Source of the DNA: JAGPUQ01 sp049325095 | Lineage (GTDB): Bacteria; Pseudomonadota; Gammaproteobacteria; Pseudomonadales; Porticoccaceae | NCBI GenBank assembly: GCA_049325095.1 | Contig: JBMOPO010000011.1 | Location: 92,122-156,121 of the forward strand | Length of the DNA stretch: 64,000 nt | Direction of reading: 5' to 3' | Shown: positions 48,307-57,351 of the stretch, piece after piece | Numbering within the stretch: position 1 is the stretch's first letter | How the letters are laid out: every line of letters begins with the position of its first letter | Notes under the pieces: model-generated | The model's input: only the letters and a program-made list of their open reading frames with translations | What the model was told of the DNA's origin: nothing | Database searches by the model: none | Position numbers and translations under genes: made by a program

Positions 48307-49778
48307 GCGCCGGCCCTCCCGGCCGCGACGCCCGCGGCCGGGCGCTCCAGCCGCCAGGGTTCGGGCACCGGCGGCGGCGCCACCGCCTGGATCCGGCGCC
48401 CGCGCAGGGTCATGAACAGGTTCCAGGCCATCAACAGGGTGCCGCTCCAGAACAGCAGCCCGGCGACCAGCCGCAACCCGTAGTAGGGCCGCATGGCGAC
48501 CATGACGTCGCGGAACCCGAAACTCAGCTCGCCCAGTCGATCCACGCTGAGCCAGAGCAGGCCCTGGGAGACGCCGGCGGCCCACATCGCCAGGATGTAG
48601 AGCAGGGTGCCGGCGAGCGCCAGCACGAAATGCAGGTTGGCGAGCCGGACGCTGTGCAGCTCCGCACCCACCAGCCGGGGCACCAGGAAGTAGAAGGTCC
48701 CGTAGGTCACCATGGCGTTCCAGCCCAGGGCCCCGGAGTGCACATGACCGATGGTCCAGTCGGTGAAATGGCTGACCACGTTGACGTTGCGGATCGCCAT
48801 CATCGGCCCCTCGAAGGTCGCCAGCCCGTAGAACGCCAGCGCCAGCACGATGAACTTGAGCGCCGGGTCGGTCCTGAGCTTGGTCCAGGCCTTGCTCACC
48901 GTCATCACGCCATTGATCAGGGTGGCCCAGGACGGCGCCAGCAGCACCAGGCTCATCACCATCCCCAACGACTGCACCCATTCCGGGATAGCGTTGTAGT
49001 GCAGGTGGTGGGGGCCGGCCCAGATATAGCTGTAGGTGAACGCCCAGAACGCCACCACCGAGAGCCGATAGCTCCAGATCGGCTGCTCGGCCTGCTTGGG
49101 CAGAAAGTAATAGAGCATGCCCAGAAAGCCGCCGGTGAGCAGGAAGCCCACCGCGTTGTGGCCGTACCACCACTGCACGATGGCGTCCTGGGCGCCGGCG
49201 TACAGGGAATAGGACTTGTCCAGCGTCACCGGCAGCGCCAGATTGTTGACGATGTGCAGCATGGCGATGACGATGATCAGCCCGCCGTAGAACCAGTTCG
49301 AAATGTAGATGGGCCGGATCCGGCGCCGCGCGATGGTGCCGAAGAACACGATGCCGAAGCACACCCAGATCAGGGTGATGGCGATGTCGAACGGCCATTC
49401 CAGCTCGGCGTATTCCTTGGTCGAGGTCCAGCCGGCGAGCAGCGACAGGCCGCCCAGCAGCACCACCAGTTGCCAGGCATAGCAGCAGAACCAGGCCAGC
49501 CGGGGCAGGAACAGGGGCACATGGCTGGTGCGCTGCACGCTGTAGAAGGCGGTGGCCATCAGCGCCGACACCCCGAAGCCGAAGATCACCCCATTGGTGT
49601 GCAGCGGCCGGAGGCGGCCGAACGACAGCCAGAACTGGCCGAAATCGAGCGTCGGCCACAGCAGCTCGGCGGCCACCCAGACCCCGACCGCCATGGCCAG
49701 CACCGCCCACAGCACCGCGAACTGGACCAGCCGGGCGACGACCTGGTCGGCGTAGATTTCCGGCTTCGGCTGCGGCAT
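48303..49778 (-). CDS. ccoN: cbb3-type cytochrome c oxidase subunit I
   Basis: Catalytic subunit with low-spin haem b and the b3-CuB centre, 491 aa and about twelve helices. Haem and copper histidines are visible in RPLHTNGVIFGFG, WWYGHNAVGFLLTGGFL, WAGPHHLHYNAIPEW and GHVHSGALGWNAM. The cross-linked tyrosine of C-type oxidases is expected near the TYSYIWAGPHH helix. It supports respiration at low oxygen. First oxidase gene after a Yip1-type membrane gene 10 bp upstream. Confidence 0.96.
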   Translation of the reverse strand: MPQPKPEIYADQVVARLVQFAVLWAVLAMAVGVWVAAELLWPTLDFGQFWLSFGRLRPLHTNGVIFGFGVSALMATAFYSVQRTSHVPLFLPRLAWFCCYAWQLVVLLGGLSLLAGWTSTKEYAELEWPFDIAITLIWVCFGIVFFGTIARRRIRPIYISNWFYGGLIIVIAMLHIVNNLALPVTLDKSYSLYAGAQDAIVQWWYGHNAVGFLLTGGFLGMLYYFLPKQAEQPIWSYRLSVVAFWAFTYSYIWAGPHHLHYNAIPEWVQSLGMVMSLVLLAPSWATLINGVMTVSKAWTKLRTDPALKFIVLALAFYGLATFEGPMMAIRNVNVVSHFTDWTIGHVHSGALGWNAMVTYGTFYFLVPRLVGAELHSVRLANLHFVLALAGTLLYILAMWAAGVSQGLLWLSVDRLGELSFGFRDVMVAMRPYYGLRLVAGLLFWSGTLLMAWNLFMTLRGRRIQAVAPPPVPEPWRLERPAAGVAAGRAGA

Positions 49779-49788
49779 CGACTCCCCC

Positions 49789-50400
49789 TCAGATCCTGAT
49801 CGCCGGCCCCAGGCCGGCGGTCCACAACCAGGCGCTGATGCCGAGCAGGCTCACCGCCGCGACCAGCAGCCAGCCCACCAGCGCCGAGGACATCAGCATG
49901 CCGCGCTCCGGCGGGATGTGGAGCACCACCGGCAGGCCGCGGTAGAGCAGGGTCATGCTCCAGATCGCCGCCGGGATCATCACCAGCACATTGAAGAACA
50001 CATGGGGAAACAGGTGGGCGAGGCTGGCGGCCGCGAGCGGCGCGCAGACCACGGTGAAGAACGCCAGATAGACCCGGTAGGAGCCCGCCGCGCCATAGGT
50101 CACGCCCATCCAGCGCGCCAGCCCCACGGTGGTGAAGAAGCCGAAACAGAGCGCGAACAGATACAGCAGGCTCACGGTCACCGCCTGCGGGGTATCCAGA
50201 TAGAGCGGCTCGGGGGCGCCCAGGCGCCAGCCGAACAGGATGCCCCCCACCACCGCGCTCGCGGGGGGGATCAGCAGCAGCAGGGGCAGGTAGCGCTGCA
50301 CCGCCCGGATCCGGGCGCGGTCGGCGCGGGCGAGTTCCCGCAGCGCGGTGCCGGGATCGAACAGCAGGCTGAACAGCGATCCGCGTTCCATGGTTTCCAT
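49789..50400 (-). CDS. Yip1-family integral membrane protein
   Basis: 203-aa polytopic protein with about five hydrophobic segments. The arrangement (short cytoplasmic N-terminus, LLLIPPASAVVGGILFGW, VSLLYLFALCFGFFTTVGL ...) fits the Yip1/DUF1282 family. The ATG at 50400 follows CGAGGCGGGCA; a second in-frame ATG three codons on is less likely. It is the first gene behind the FNR box and 10 bp before ccoN, so it should be co-transcribed with the oxidase. It may help assembly or membrane organisation; its function is not known. Confidence 0.78.
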   Translation of the reverse strand: METMERGSLFSLLFDPGTALRELARADRARIRAVQRYLPLLLLIPPASAVVGGILFGWRLGAPEPLYLDTPQAVTVSLLYLFALCFGFFTTVGLARWMGVTYGAAGSYRVYLAFFTVVCAPLAAASLAHLFPHVFFNVLVMIPAAIWSMTLLYRGLPVVLHIPPERGMLMSSALVGWLLVAAVSLLGISAWLWTAGLGPAIRI

Positions 50401-50457
50401 TGCCCGCCTCGAACTGCTCCGGCGCTGGGCATGGTAATCGCCCGCCACAGCCGCCAT

Positions 50458-50471
50458 TTGATCCAGATCAT
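50458..50471 (-). promoter_or_regulatory. FNR/Anr box upstream of the Yip1-ccoNOQP operon
   Basis: TTGAT-CCAG-ATCAT on the plus strand matches TTGAT-N4-ATCAA at nine of ten positions. Read toward the oxidase operon, a TACCAT -10 at 50436-50431 puts the transcript start near 50424, so the box is centred at about -41, the class II activator position of FNR. It lies in the 117-bp gap shared with the divergent chaC and overlaps a TATACC that could serve chaC. Confidence 0.7.
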
Positions 50472-50517
50472 ATACCATGGCGCCTTGGCCTCCGAGTCCC
50501 GATTCCACCCGCCCGCC

Positions 50518-51078
50518 ATGGTTGCCGACACCAGTGCCCTCAATCGCCGCCGCCACCCCCTGGCCGACGGCGATGAGGTCTGGCTGTTCGGTTACGGCTC
50601 GCTGATCTTCAAGGCCGATTTCCCCTATCTGGAGAGACGCGCCGCCCATATCCGGGGCTGGGCGCGGCGCTTCTGGCAGGGCTCCCACGACCACCGCGGC
50701 ACCCCGCAGGCGCCCGGGCGGGTGGTCACCCTGGTGCCCGCGGACGCCCTGTGCCACGGCGTCGCCTACCGGATCCGGGGCGCGGTGTTCCACCATCTCG
50801 ATCGCCGCGAAAAGAACGGCTACCTGCGCCTCGGCACCGACCTGCACCTGGCCGGCGGCGGGACGGTCGCGGGGCTGGTCTACATCGCCGACGCCGGCAA
50901 CCCGGCCTTTCTGGGCCCGGCGCCGCTCGCCGACATCGCCGGCCAGATCGCCGCCGCGCGCGGGCCGAGCGGCGCCAACCTCGATTACCTGCTCGAGCTC
51001 GCGGCCGCCCTGCGCACCCTCGGCGCCTCCGACCCCCACATCGACGCGCTGGTGGCGCAGCTCGGCGCGGCGCGCTGA
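50518..51078 (+). CDS. chaC: ChaC-like gamma-glutamylcyclotransferase
   Basis: Breaks the gamma-glutamyl bond of glutathione to give 5-oxoproline and Cys-Gly. The product is 186 aa. The nucleotide-like fold motif WLFGYGSLIFKADFPY is at residues about 22-37, followed by GWARRFWQGSHDHRGTPQAP and the region with the catalytic glutamate, HLDRREKNGYLR. Single gene, divergent from the oxidase operon; the ATG at 50518 gives a 20-residue leader before the core. Confidence 0.88.
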   Translation: MVADTSALNRRRHPLADGDEVWLFGYGSLIFKADFPYLERRAAHIRGWARRFWQGSHDHRGTPQAPGRVVTLVPADALCHGVAYRIRGAVFHHLDRREKNGYLRLGTDLHLAGGGTVAGLVYIADAGNPAFLGPAPLADIAGQIAAARGPSGANLDYLLELAAALRTLGASDPHIDALVAQLGAAR

Positions 51079-51113
51079 ATTCCCGGTTCGGGCCCCGGAC
51101 CGGGACGTCCAGC

Positions 51114-51141
51114 CTTGCGTTCCGGCGCGGGCATCCCCACT
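51114..51141 (+). promoter_or_regulatory. Heat-shock (sigma-32-type) promoter of hsp20-lon
   Basis: CTTGCGT (51114-51120), a 14-bp spacer and CCCCACT (51135-51141). This resembles the CTTGAAA / CCCCATnT consensus of RpoH promoters. It lies about 46 bp before the hsp20 ATG. Confidence 0.6.
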
Positions 51142-51186
51142 CTAGCGGCCTCGGAAGTCCGTCATCGACCCTGCGGGAGCGACCCC

Positions 51187-51585
51187 ATGCCATCGCGCGA
51201 TCTGGAACAGTGGATGTGGGCGGAGGCGATGCGCATGCTCGATCGCGCCGAACGCGTGCACCGGCAACTGCTGCCGCCCGGCGGCGCCGGCGCCCGCCGC
51301 TGGGAGCCCGCGATCGACGTCTACGAGACCCCGGAACATCTGTGGGTCGTGGCGGCCCTGCCCGGAGTCGCCGCCGACCAGCTCAGCATCGACCTCCAGC
51401 CGGGAGTGCTGGTGCTCAGCGGCCAGCGGCGTCTGCCCAAGGCCGCACGGGTCGGGTTGACGCACCGCCTGGAAATTCCCAGCGGGCGCTTCTCGCGGCG
51501 CCTGGCGCTGCCGCCGCAACCGCTGGAGCTGGTATTCAATGAACTCGCCGACGGCTGCCTCTACCTCGGCTTTCGCAAACCCTAG
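51187..51585 (+). CDS. Hsp20/alpha-crystallin family small heat-shock protein
   Basis: 132-aa holdase chaperone. The alpha-crystallin domain runs from about residue 38 (WEPAIDVYETPEHLWVVAAL) through PGVAADQLSIDLQPGVLVLS to the end. The C-terminal IxI-type tail is replaced by a short YLGFRKP ending, so the oligomer-forming motif may be missing. The ATG at 51187 follows GCGGGAGCGACCCC. lon starts 9 bp after its stop, implying one transcript of chaperone and protease. Confidence 0.88.
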   Translation: MPSRDLEQWMWAEAMRMLDRAERVHRQLLPPGGAGARRWEPAIDVYETPEHLWVVAALPGVAADQLSIDLQPGVLVLSGQRRLPKAARVGLTHRLEIPSGRFSRRLALPPQPLELVFNELADGCLYLGFRKP

Positions 51586-51594
51586 GATGTGCCG

Positions 51595-53958
<2,364 letters not shown>

Positions 53959-53967
53959 CCGGGCGGC

Positions 53968-54008
53968 GGCGCAGCCGGCAAAACCCCGGGGCGCAGCCGG
54001 CAAAACCC
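53968..54008 (+). repeat. 19-bp tandem-like direct repeat after lon
   Basis: GGCGCAGCCGGCAAAACCC occurs at 53968-53986 and again at 53990-54008. It starts 10 bp after the lon stop, at the left edge of the inserted segment. It is absent after the right lon copy. The remaining 80 bp before the next gene show nothing. Confidence 0.7.
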
Positions 54009-54088
54009 GCAACCCGTCGGGTGCTCGCCGCAACCCCCGATGCCGGCGGCATCTGCTGTATGACGCTCTGTAGGGGCGGTTCCGCCAG

Positions 54089-54484
54089 TTACCTGGAGAC
54101 CAACCGACACCCAACAGGGACGGTGACCGAAATGCGGTACAAAGGTAGGGCAAATAGCGTGTATGCCGTGACTTGAGCATCGAACGGTGTTTGCTCGATG
54201 CTACCCGGCACCAGCGCGCCGACCACCTCCCTGTTACTGGTGACTTGAGCATCGACGCGCGTTTGCTCGACACTACCAATCTGCCGGTCGATGGACGTGA
54301 TTCGGTACGTAACCACCGGCAATCGCTGGACCGGGTTTTCGACGCAGCGCATGGCGTACGCGATAGCCCGTTGCTCTCGGTTACCGAACAACCCGTCTTC
54401 AACGGGATGCACAACTTTGGTCGTGGCTATTCCCATCAGACCAACCCCCACCACGGCGATCATGATGCCGAGCAGGCGTTTCAC
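54089..54484 (-). CDS. Hypothetical membrane-anchored protein, 131 aa
   Basis: Not recognised. A GTG start gives an N-terminal hydrophobic segment (LLGIMIAVVGVGLMGIAT) that could be a signal anchor. The rest is soluble and contains two similar stretches, GSVEQTRVDAQVTS and GSIEQTPFDAQVTA, which at DNA level form an imperfect repeat of about 37 bp with a 70-bp period. Two cysteines. It is the last of three minus-strand genes in the AT-richer insert between the lon copies, 31 bp after the previous one. Confidence 0.55.
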   Translation of the reverse strand: MKRLLGIMIAVVGVGLMGIATTKVVHPVEDGLFGNREQRAIAYAMRCVENPVQRLPVVTYRITSIDRQIGSVEQTRVDAQVTSNREVVGALVPGSIEQTPFDAQVTAYTLFALPLYRISVTVPVGCRLVSR

Positions 54485-54515
54485 TGGAAGGGCCTGCTGC
54501 GAGCACGACCTGTAG

Positions 54516-55058
54516 CTACCACGTCACGAAACTGGGATAGCCGCCCCACACCATGTACCAACCGGTGATGAGGTTCTTTGTTTGGGTAGAATACATGCAC
54601 CAGATTGTCGGTAAGCCCAGACACAGGTTCTGGTTCTCTTGTCCTTGAAGGTTGAAGGGAGTGTACCCAGCAACACCATGAGTGGTAAACGCCCACGCTC
54701 CGAAATAGATCGTACCGGAAGCGATGGCGAGAGCATCAAAGCTCCCGAAGCTGAAGACGGGGCCGTTGGGGTCACCAGTGCCTGCGGTAGGACAATCGTT
54801 GTATCCGTCAGGGAGATTGGTGTACGTCGTACACGTGGAGGTAAAGAAGTTCGGGTCGTGAACCCAAAGGTCATGCTCATACCCGGGATCCACAACGGAG
54901 AAAGGTCCCGTCGCAGACCACCGGAAGTAGGAATCAAGATAGAAAGCACCGTTGTAGTAAAGGTCACCTTCATTCGGATAATACGCGGCGTGTGCGCCCG
55001 CAATACCCCCGAACAATGTCACCATCGCAACAATCACGCGAAACGCTCTCAAAATCAT
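54516..55058 (-). CDS. Hypothetical secreted protein, 180 aa
   Basis: Not recognised. A clear Sec signal peptide (residues 1-24, cleavage after GAHA) precedes a mature part rich in tyrosine, glycine, phenylalanine and asparagine (AYYPNEGDLYYNGAFYLDSYF ... at the start). It has two cysteine pairs (STCTTYTNLPDGYNDC and NLCLGLPTIWC) suited to disulfide bonds. This composition resembles extracellular beta-rich proteins. The ATG at 55058 follows AAGGAG. The gene begins 12 bp after the preceding one in an apparent operon; base composition is clearly less GC-rich than the flanks. Confidence 0.6.
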   Translation of the reverse strand: MILRAFRVIVAMVTLFGGIAGAHAAYYPNEGDLYYNGAFYLDSYFRWSATGPFSVVDPGYEHDLWVHDPNFFTSTCTTYTNLPDGYNDCPTAGTGDPNGPVFSFGSFDALAIASGTIYFGAWAFTTHGVAGYTPFNLQGQENQNLCLGLPTIWCMYSTQTKNLITGWYMVWGGYPSFVTW

Positions 55059-55070
55059 CGCTTGATCTCC

Positions 55071-55577
55071 TTACTTGGAGTTGCTGGCTTCGGATATGAC
55101 GTCATAGAGATCGCTGGGACTAATGGTTTGGACACTCGGGTCCATGAAGTCCCGCCGATAGGACTCGGGCTTAAGCCTTGCCGCACCCGCCTTCGGATTC
55201 TCCGATACTGCGTCAACGTCAACGAACGCTCGAACCTTCGGCTCTGCCAGCAGTTTGGCAATCCCGCCGGATTCGCCCTCCGCTTCAATAGCAAACACCA
55301 ATGGCCCACCGGAACGCGCCGCCAGGAGGGCATCTTGAAACTGTTTGCGAATGTTCAGCAAAGAACGCGCTTCTTTTTGTAGCTTTTCGTCGGTCGCCAC
55401 CTCCTCCTTCTTGTGACTGGCCAAGAACTTCTCCAGTCGCACGTCATTAGCTGCTATGGCATCTTCAAAGAACGAAATTGCCTGATTCCTTACTTCGACG
55501 ATGAACTCTGCCGGCAGCACCTCCTCATACATCCTATGTGTCCCCGTTAGCCCAGCCGACCACGTGAACGCCGCCAT
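55071..55577 (-). CDS. Hypothetical protein, 3' part of a gene interrupted by an amber codon
   Basis: 168-aa open frame of unknown family; largely helical and charged (FFEDAIAANDVRLEKFLASH, then EVATDEKLQKEARSLLNIRK). In the same frame, 18 bp upstream of its ATG, lies a TAG codon preceded by a perfect signal-peptide coding stretch (see 55596-55739). The likely ancestral gene therefore ran from 55739 to 55071 and coded for an exported protein of about 220 residues. An internal ATG at 55532 with AGG upstream is another possible restart. Without its leader the protein would stay in the cytoplasm. Confidence 0.55.
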   Translation of the reverse strand: MAAFTWSAGLTGTHRMYEEVLPAEFIVEVRNQAISFFEDAIAANDVRLEKFLASHKKEEVATDEKLQKEARSLLNIRKQFQDALLAARSGGPLVFAIEAEGESGGIAKLLAEPKVRAFVDVDAVSENPKAGAARLKPESYRRDFMDPSVQTISPSDLYDVISEASNSK

Positions 55578-55595
55578 CGGCGAAACGGAATTACG

Positions 55596-55739
55596 CTACA
55601 GAATATCAGCGATTTCCGAGTCGTTAATGGTGGAACCGAAACCAACCTGGATCCTCTCTGTCGCGGCGGCTGGAGAGATTGCGGCCAAAAAGATAAGCAC
55701 CGTTGCTGCGATTGACCGATTCACGGCGTTTAGACTCAT
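55596..55739 (-). pseudogene. Signal-peptide end of the interrupted gene
   Basis: A 47-codon stretch starting MSLNAVNRSIAATVLIFLAA with a predicted cleavage after ISPAAA, then TERIQVGFGSTINDSEIADI and a leucine before TAG (55598-55596). The reading frame continues without shift into the 168-aa frame downstream. A C-to-T change in a CAG codon would explain the stop. A promoter-like TTGACT ... TAGTCT pair with 18-bp spacing lies upstream on the minus strand. Confidence 0.5.
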
Positions 55740-55837
55740 GATGAAGGCCCTCTCTTCTTATTGATTGCAACGTCAAGTATTAGAAAGACTAGCCGCCCTT
55801 TTCACTGCGAGTCAATATTTGATCTGCACATCGAGGA

Positions 55838-56155
55838 GGCGCCATCCCCAAGGACGGCCCCAGCGCCGGGGTGGCGCTCTACACCGCGCTGGCCTCGCTG
55901 CTCAGCGAGCGCCGGGTGCGCGAGGACATCGCCATGACCGGCGAGATCACCCTGCGCGGCCTGGTGCTGCCGGTCGGCGGTATCAAGGAAAAGACCCTGG
56001 CCGCGCTGCGCGCCGGCATCCACACGGTGCTGCTGCCGGCGCGCAACCGCAAGGACCAGGACGACATCCCCGCGGCCGCCCGGGAACAGCTCGAGCTGCA
56101 CTGGATCGAGCGGGTCGAGGATGCCGTGGCCCTGGCGCTGACGCCCAAATCCTGA
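55838..56155 (+). pseudogene. Truncated second copy of the lon 3' end
   Basis: Codes for the last 105 residues of a Lon protease domain, including the catalytic serine and lysine. It has no ATPase, no N-domain and no start with a ribosome site. The protein differs from the intact copy mainly at the C-terminus (KDQDDIPAAAREQLE against KDEEEIPASAREQLQ). Homology begins abruptly at GGCGCCATCC right after AT-rich sequence. It is most likely the displaced original 3' end, or one brought by an incoming element. The stretch from 56156 to the SDR start holds only an A-rich tract and no gene. Confidence 0.85.
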
Positions 56156-56361
56156 CCGGACGCCAGGCCCGGCGAGTGCAGCGCACCCGGCGCACCGGGC
56201 CCCGCGCTTGACCCACCGCCCGACCTGGGCAAAGCTGGCAGCGCAAAAAAAACCGGATGCGGGGCCCTGCCCCGCCCCATTCATCCTTCACATTCACCCT
56301 ATCCATCCCACTGCAATCCATTACAGGAGCGACCGCGGCCCGACCGCGGACGAAAACAACC

Positions 56362-57231
56362 ATGAAAAACGTAGAAGGCAAAGTCGCATTCATCACCGGC
56401 GCGGCCAGCGGCATGGGCCTGGGCATGGCCCGGGCGTTCGCCAGGGCAGGCATGAAAGTCATGATCGCCGACATCGAGGCCGAACCCGCCCAGAAGGCCG
56501 CCGCCGAACTCAAGGGCCAAGGCCTCGACGCCGCCTGGGTGCAGGTCGATGTCCGCAAGCTGGAAGCCGTGCAGGCCGCCGCCGACCAGACCATCAAGAC
56601 CTTCGGCAAGGTGCACGTGATCTCCAACAACGCCGGCGTCGCCGTGGGCGGCTACAGCGAAACCTGCAACATGCGCAACTGGCACTGGGTGGTGGACGTC
56701 AACCTCTGGGGCGTGGTCCACGGCCTGCAGGCCTTCGTGCCCCGCATCCTCGAACAGGACGAGGGCGGCCATGTGGTCAGCACCGCCTCCATGGCCGGCA
56801 TGGTCGGCCTGCGCGGCGCCGGCCCCTACAACGCCACCAAGTTCGCCGTGGTGGGCATGATGGAGACCTTCGCCGCCGACCACCGCAAGCACAACATCGA
56901 CGCCTCCGTGCTGTGCCCCGGCATCGTCGCCACCAACATCGGCGAATCCGGCCGCAACCGCCCCGAGGAGTACGGCGGCGCGGTGAAACCCAGCGACAAG
57001 GACAGCACCGCGGAAATGCTCGCCCAGGGCCTCGACCCCAACATCGTCGGCGACCTGGTGCTGGAGGCGATCCGGGAAAACCAGTTCTACATCTTCACCG
57101 ACCCCAGCCTGCGCCACCTGATCGAAACCCGCTGCCAGCGCATCATCGCCGGCTACGAGTGGGCCGCGAACTGCAAGTCGCTACAGGGCGCCAAGCAGGC
57201 CGGCGGCCTGCCGGGAAGCATGCCCAGCTGA
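56362..57231 (+). CDS. SDR family NAD(P)-dependent oxidoreductase
   Basis: Classical short-chain dehydrogenase, 289 aa. The cofactor loop is FITGAASGMGLGMARAFARA, with an aspartate at the end of strand 2 (VMIADIEAEPA) that favours NAD. ISNNAGVAVGGYSETCNM, the catalytic serine region VSTASMAGMVG and the YxxxK motif in GPYNATKFAVVGMMETFAA are present. The ATG at 56362 gives the usual short leader; the upstream in-frame extension is ignored. Substrate unknown. It marks the end of the GC-rich flank before the defence-type cluster. Confidence 0.86.
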   Translation: MKNVEGKVAFITGAASGMGLGMARAFARAGMKVMIADIEAEPAQKAAAELKGQGLDAAWVQVDVRKLEAVQAAADQTIKTFGKVHVISNNAGVAVGGYSETCNMRNWHWVVDVNLWGVVHGLQAFVPRILEQDEGGHVVSTASMAGMVGLRGAGPYNATKFAVVGMMETFAADHRKHNIDASVLCPGIVATNIGESGRNRPEEYGGAVKPSDKDSTAEMLAQGLDPNIVGDLVLEAIRENQFYIFTDPSLRHLIETRCQRIIAGYEWAANCKSLQGAKQAGGLPGSMPS

Positions 57232-57236
57232 CGGCG

Positions 57237-57306
57237 GGTTGCAACAGGCACCGTCGAGCGCCTCCGAAAGGCGAGTCGAACAAGCCCATGGAAGGGCTTT
57301 GCAACC
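57237..57306. repeat. Inverted repeat with inner hairpin after the SDR gene
   Basis: GGTTGCAA (57237-57244) and TTGCAACC (57299-57306) enclose a smaller AAGCCC / GGGCTT hairpin (57282-57299). It may terminate transcription of the SDR gene or be a remnant of a small element at the cluster border. Confidence 0.4.
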
Positions 57307-57351
57307 GCTGTCGCGGGGCGCACCTTCGGGCCAAGTCAACCGCTGCGAGCA

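Noticed and set aside
55871..56155. Short lon-like open frame as a functional small protease gene
   Set aside because: It starts inside the protease domain without a ribosome site and lacks the ATPase; better explained as the truncated duplicate.
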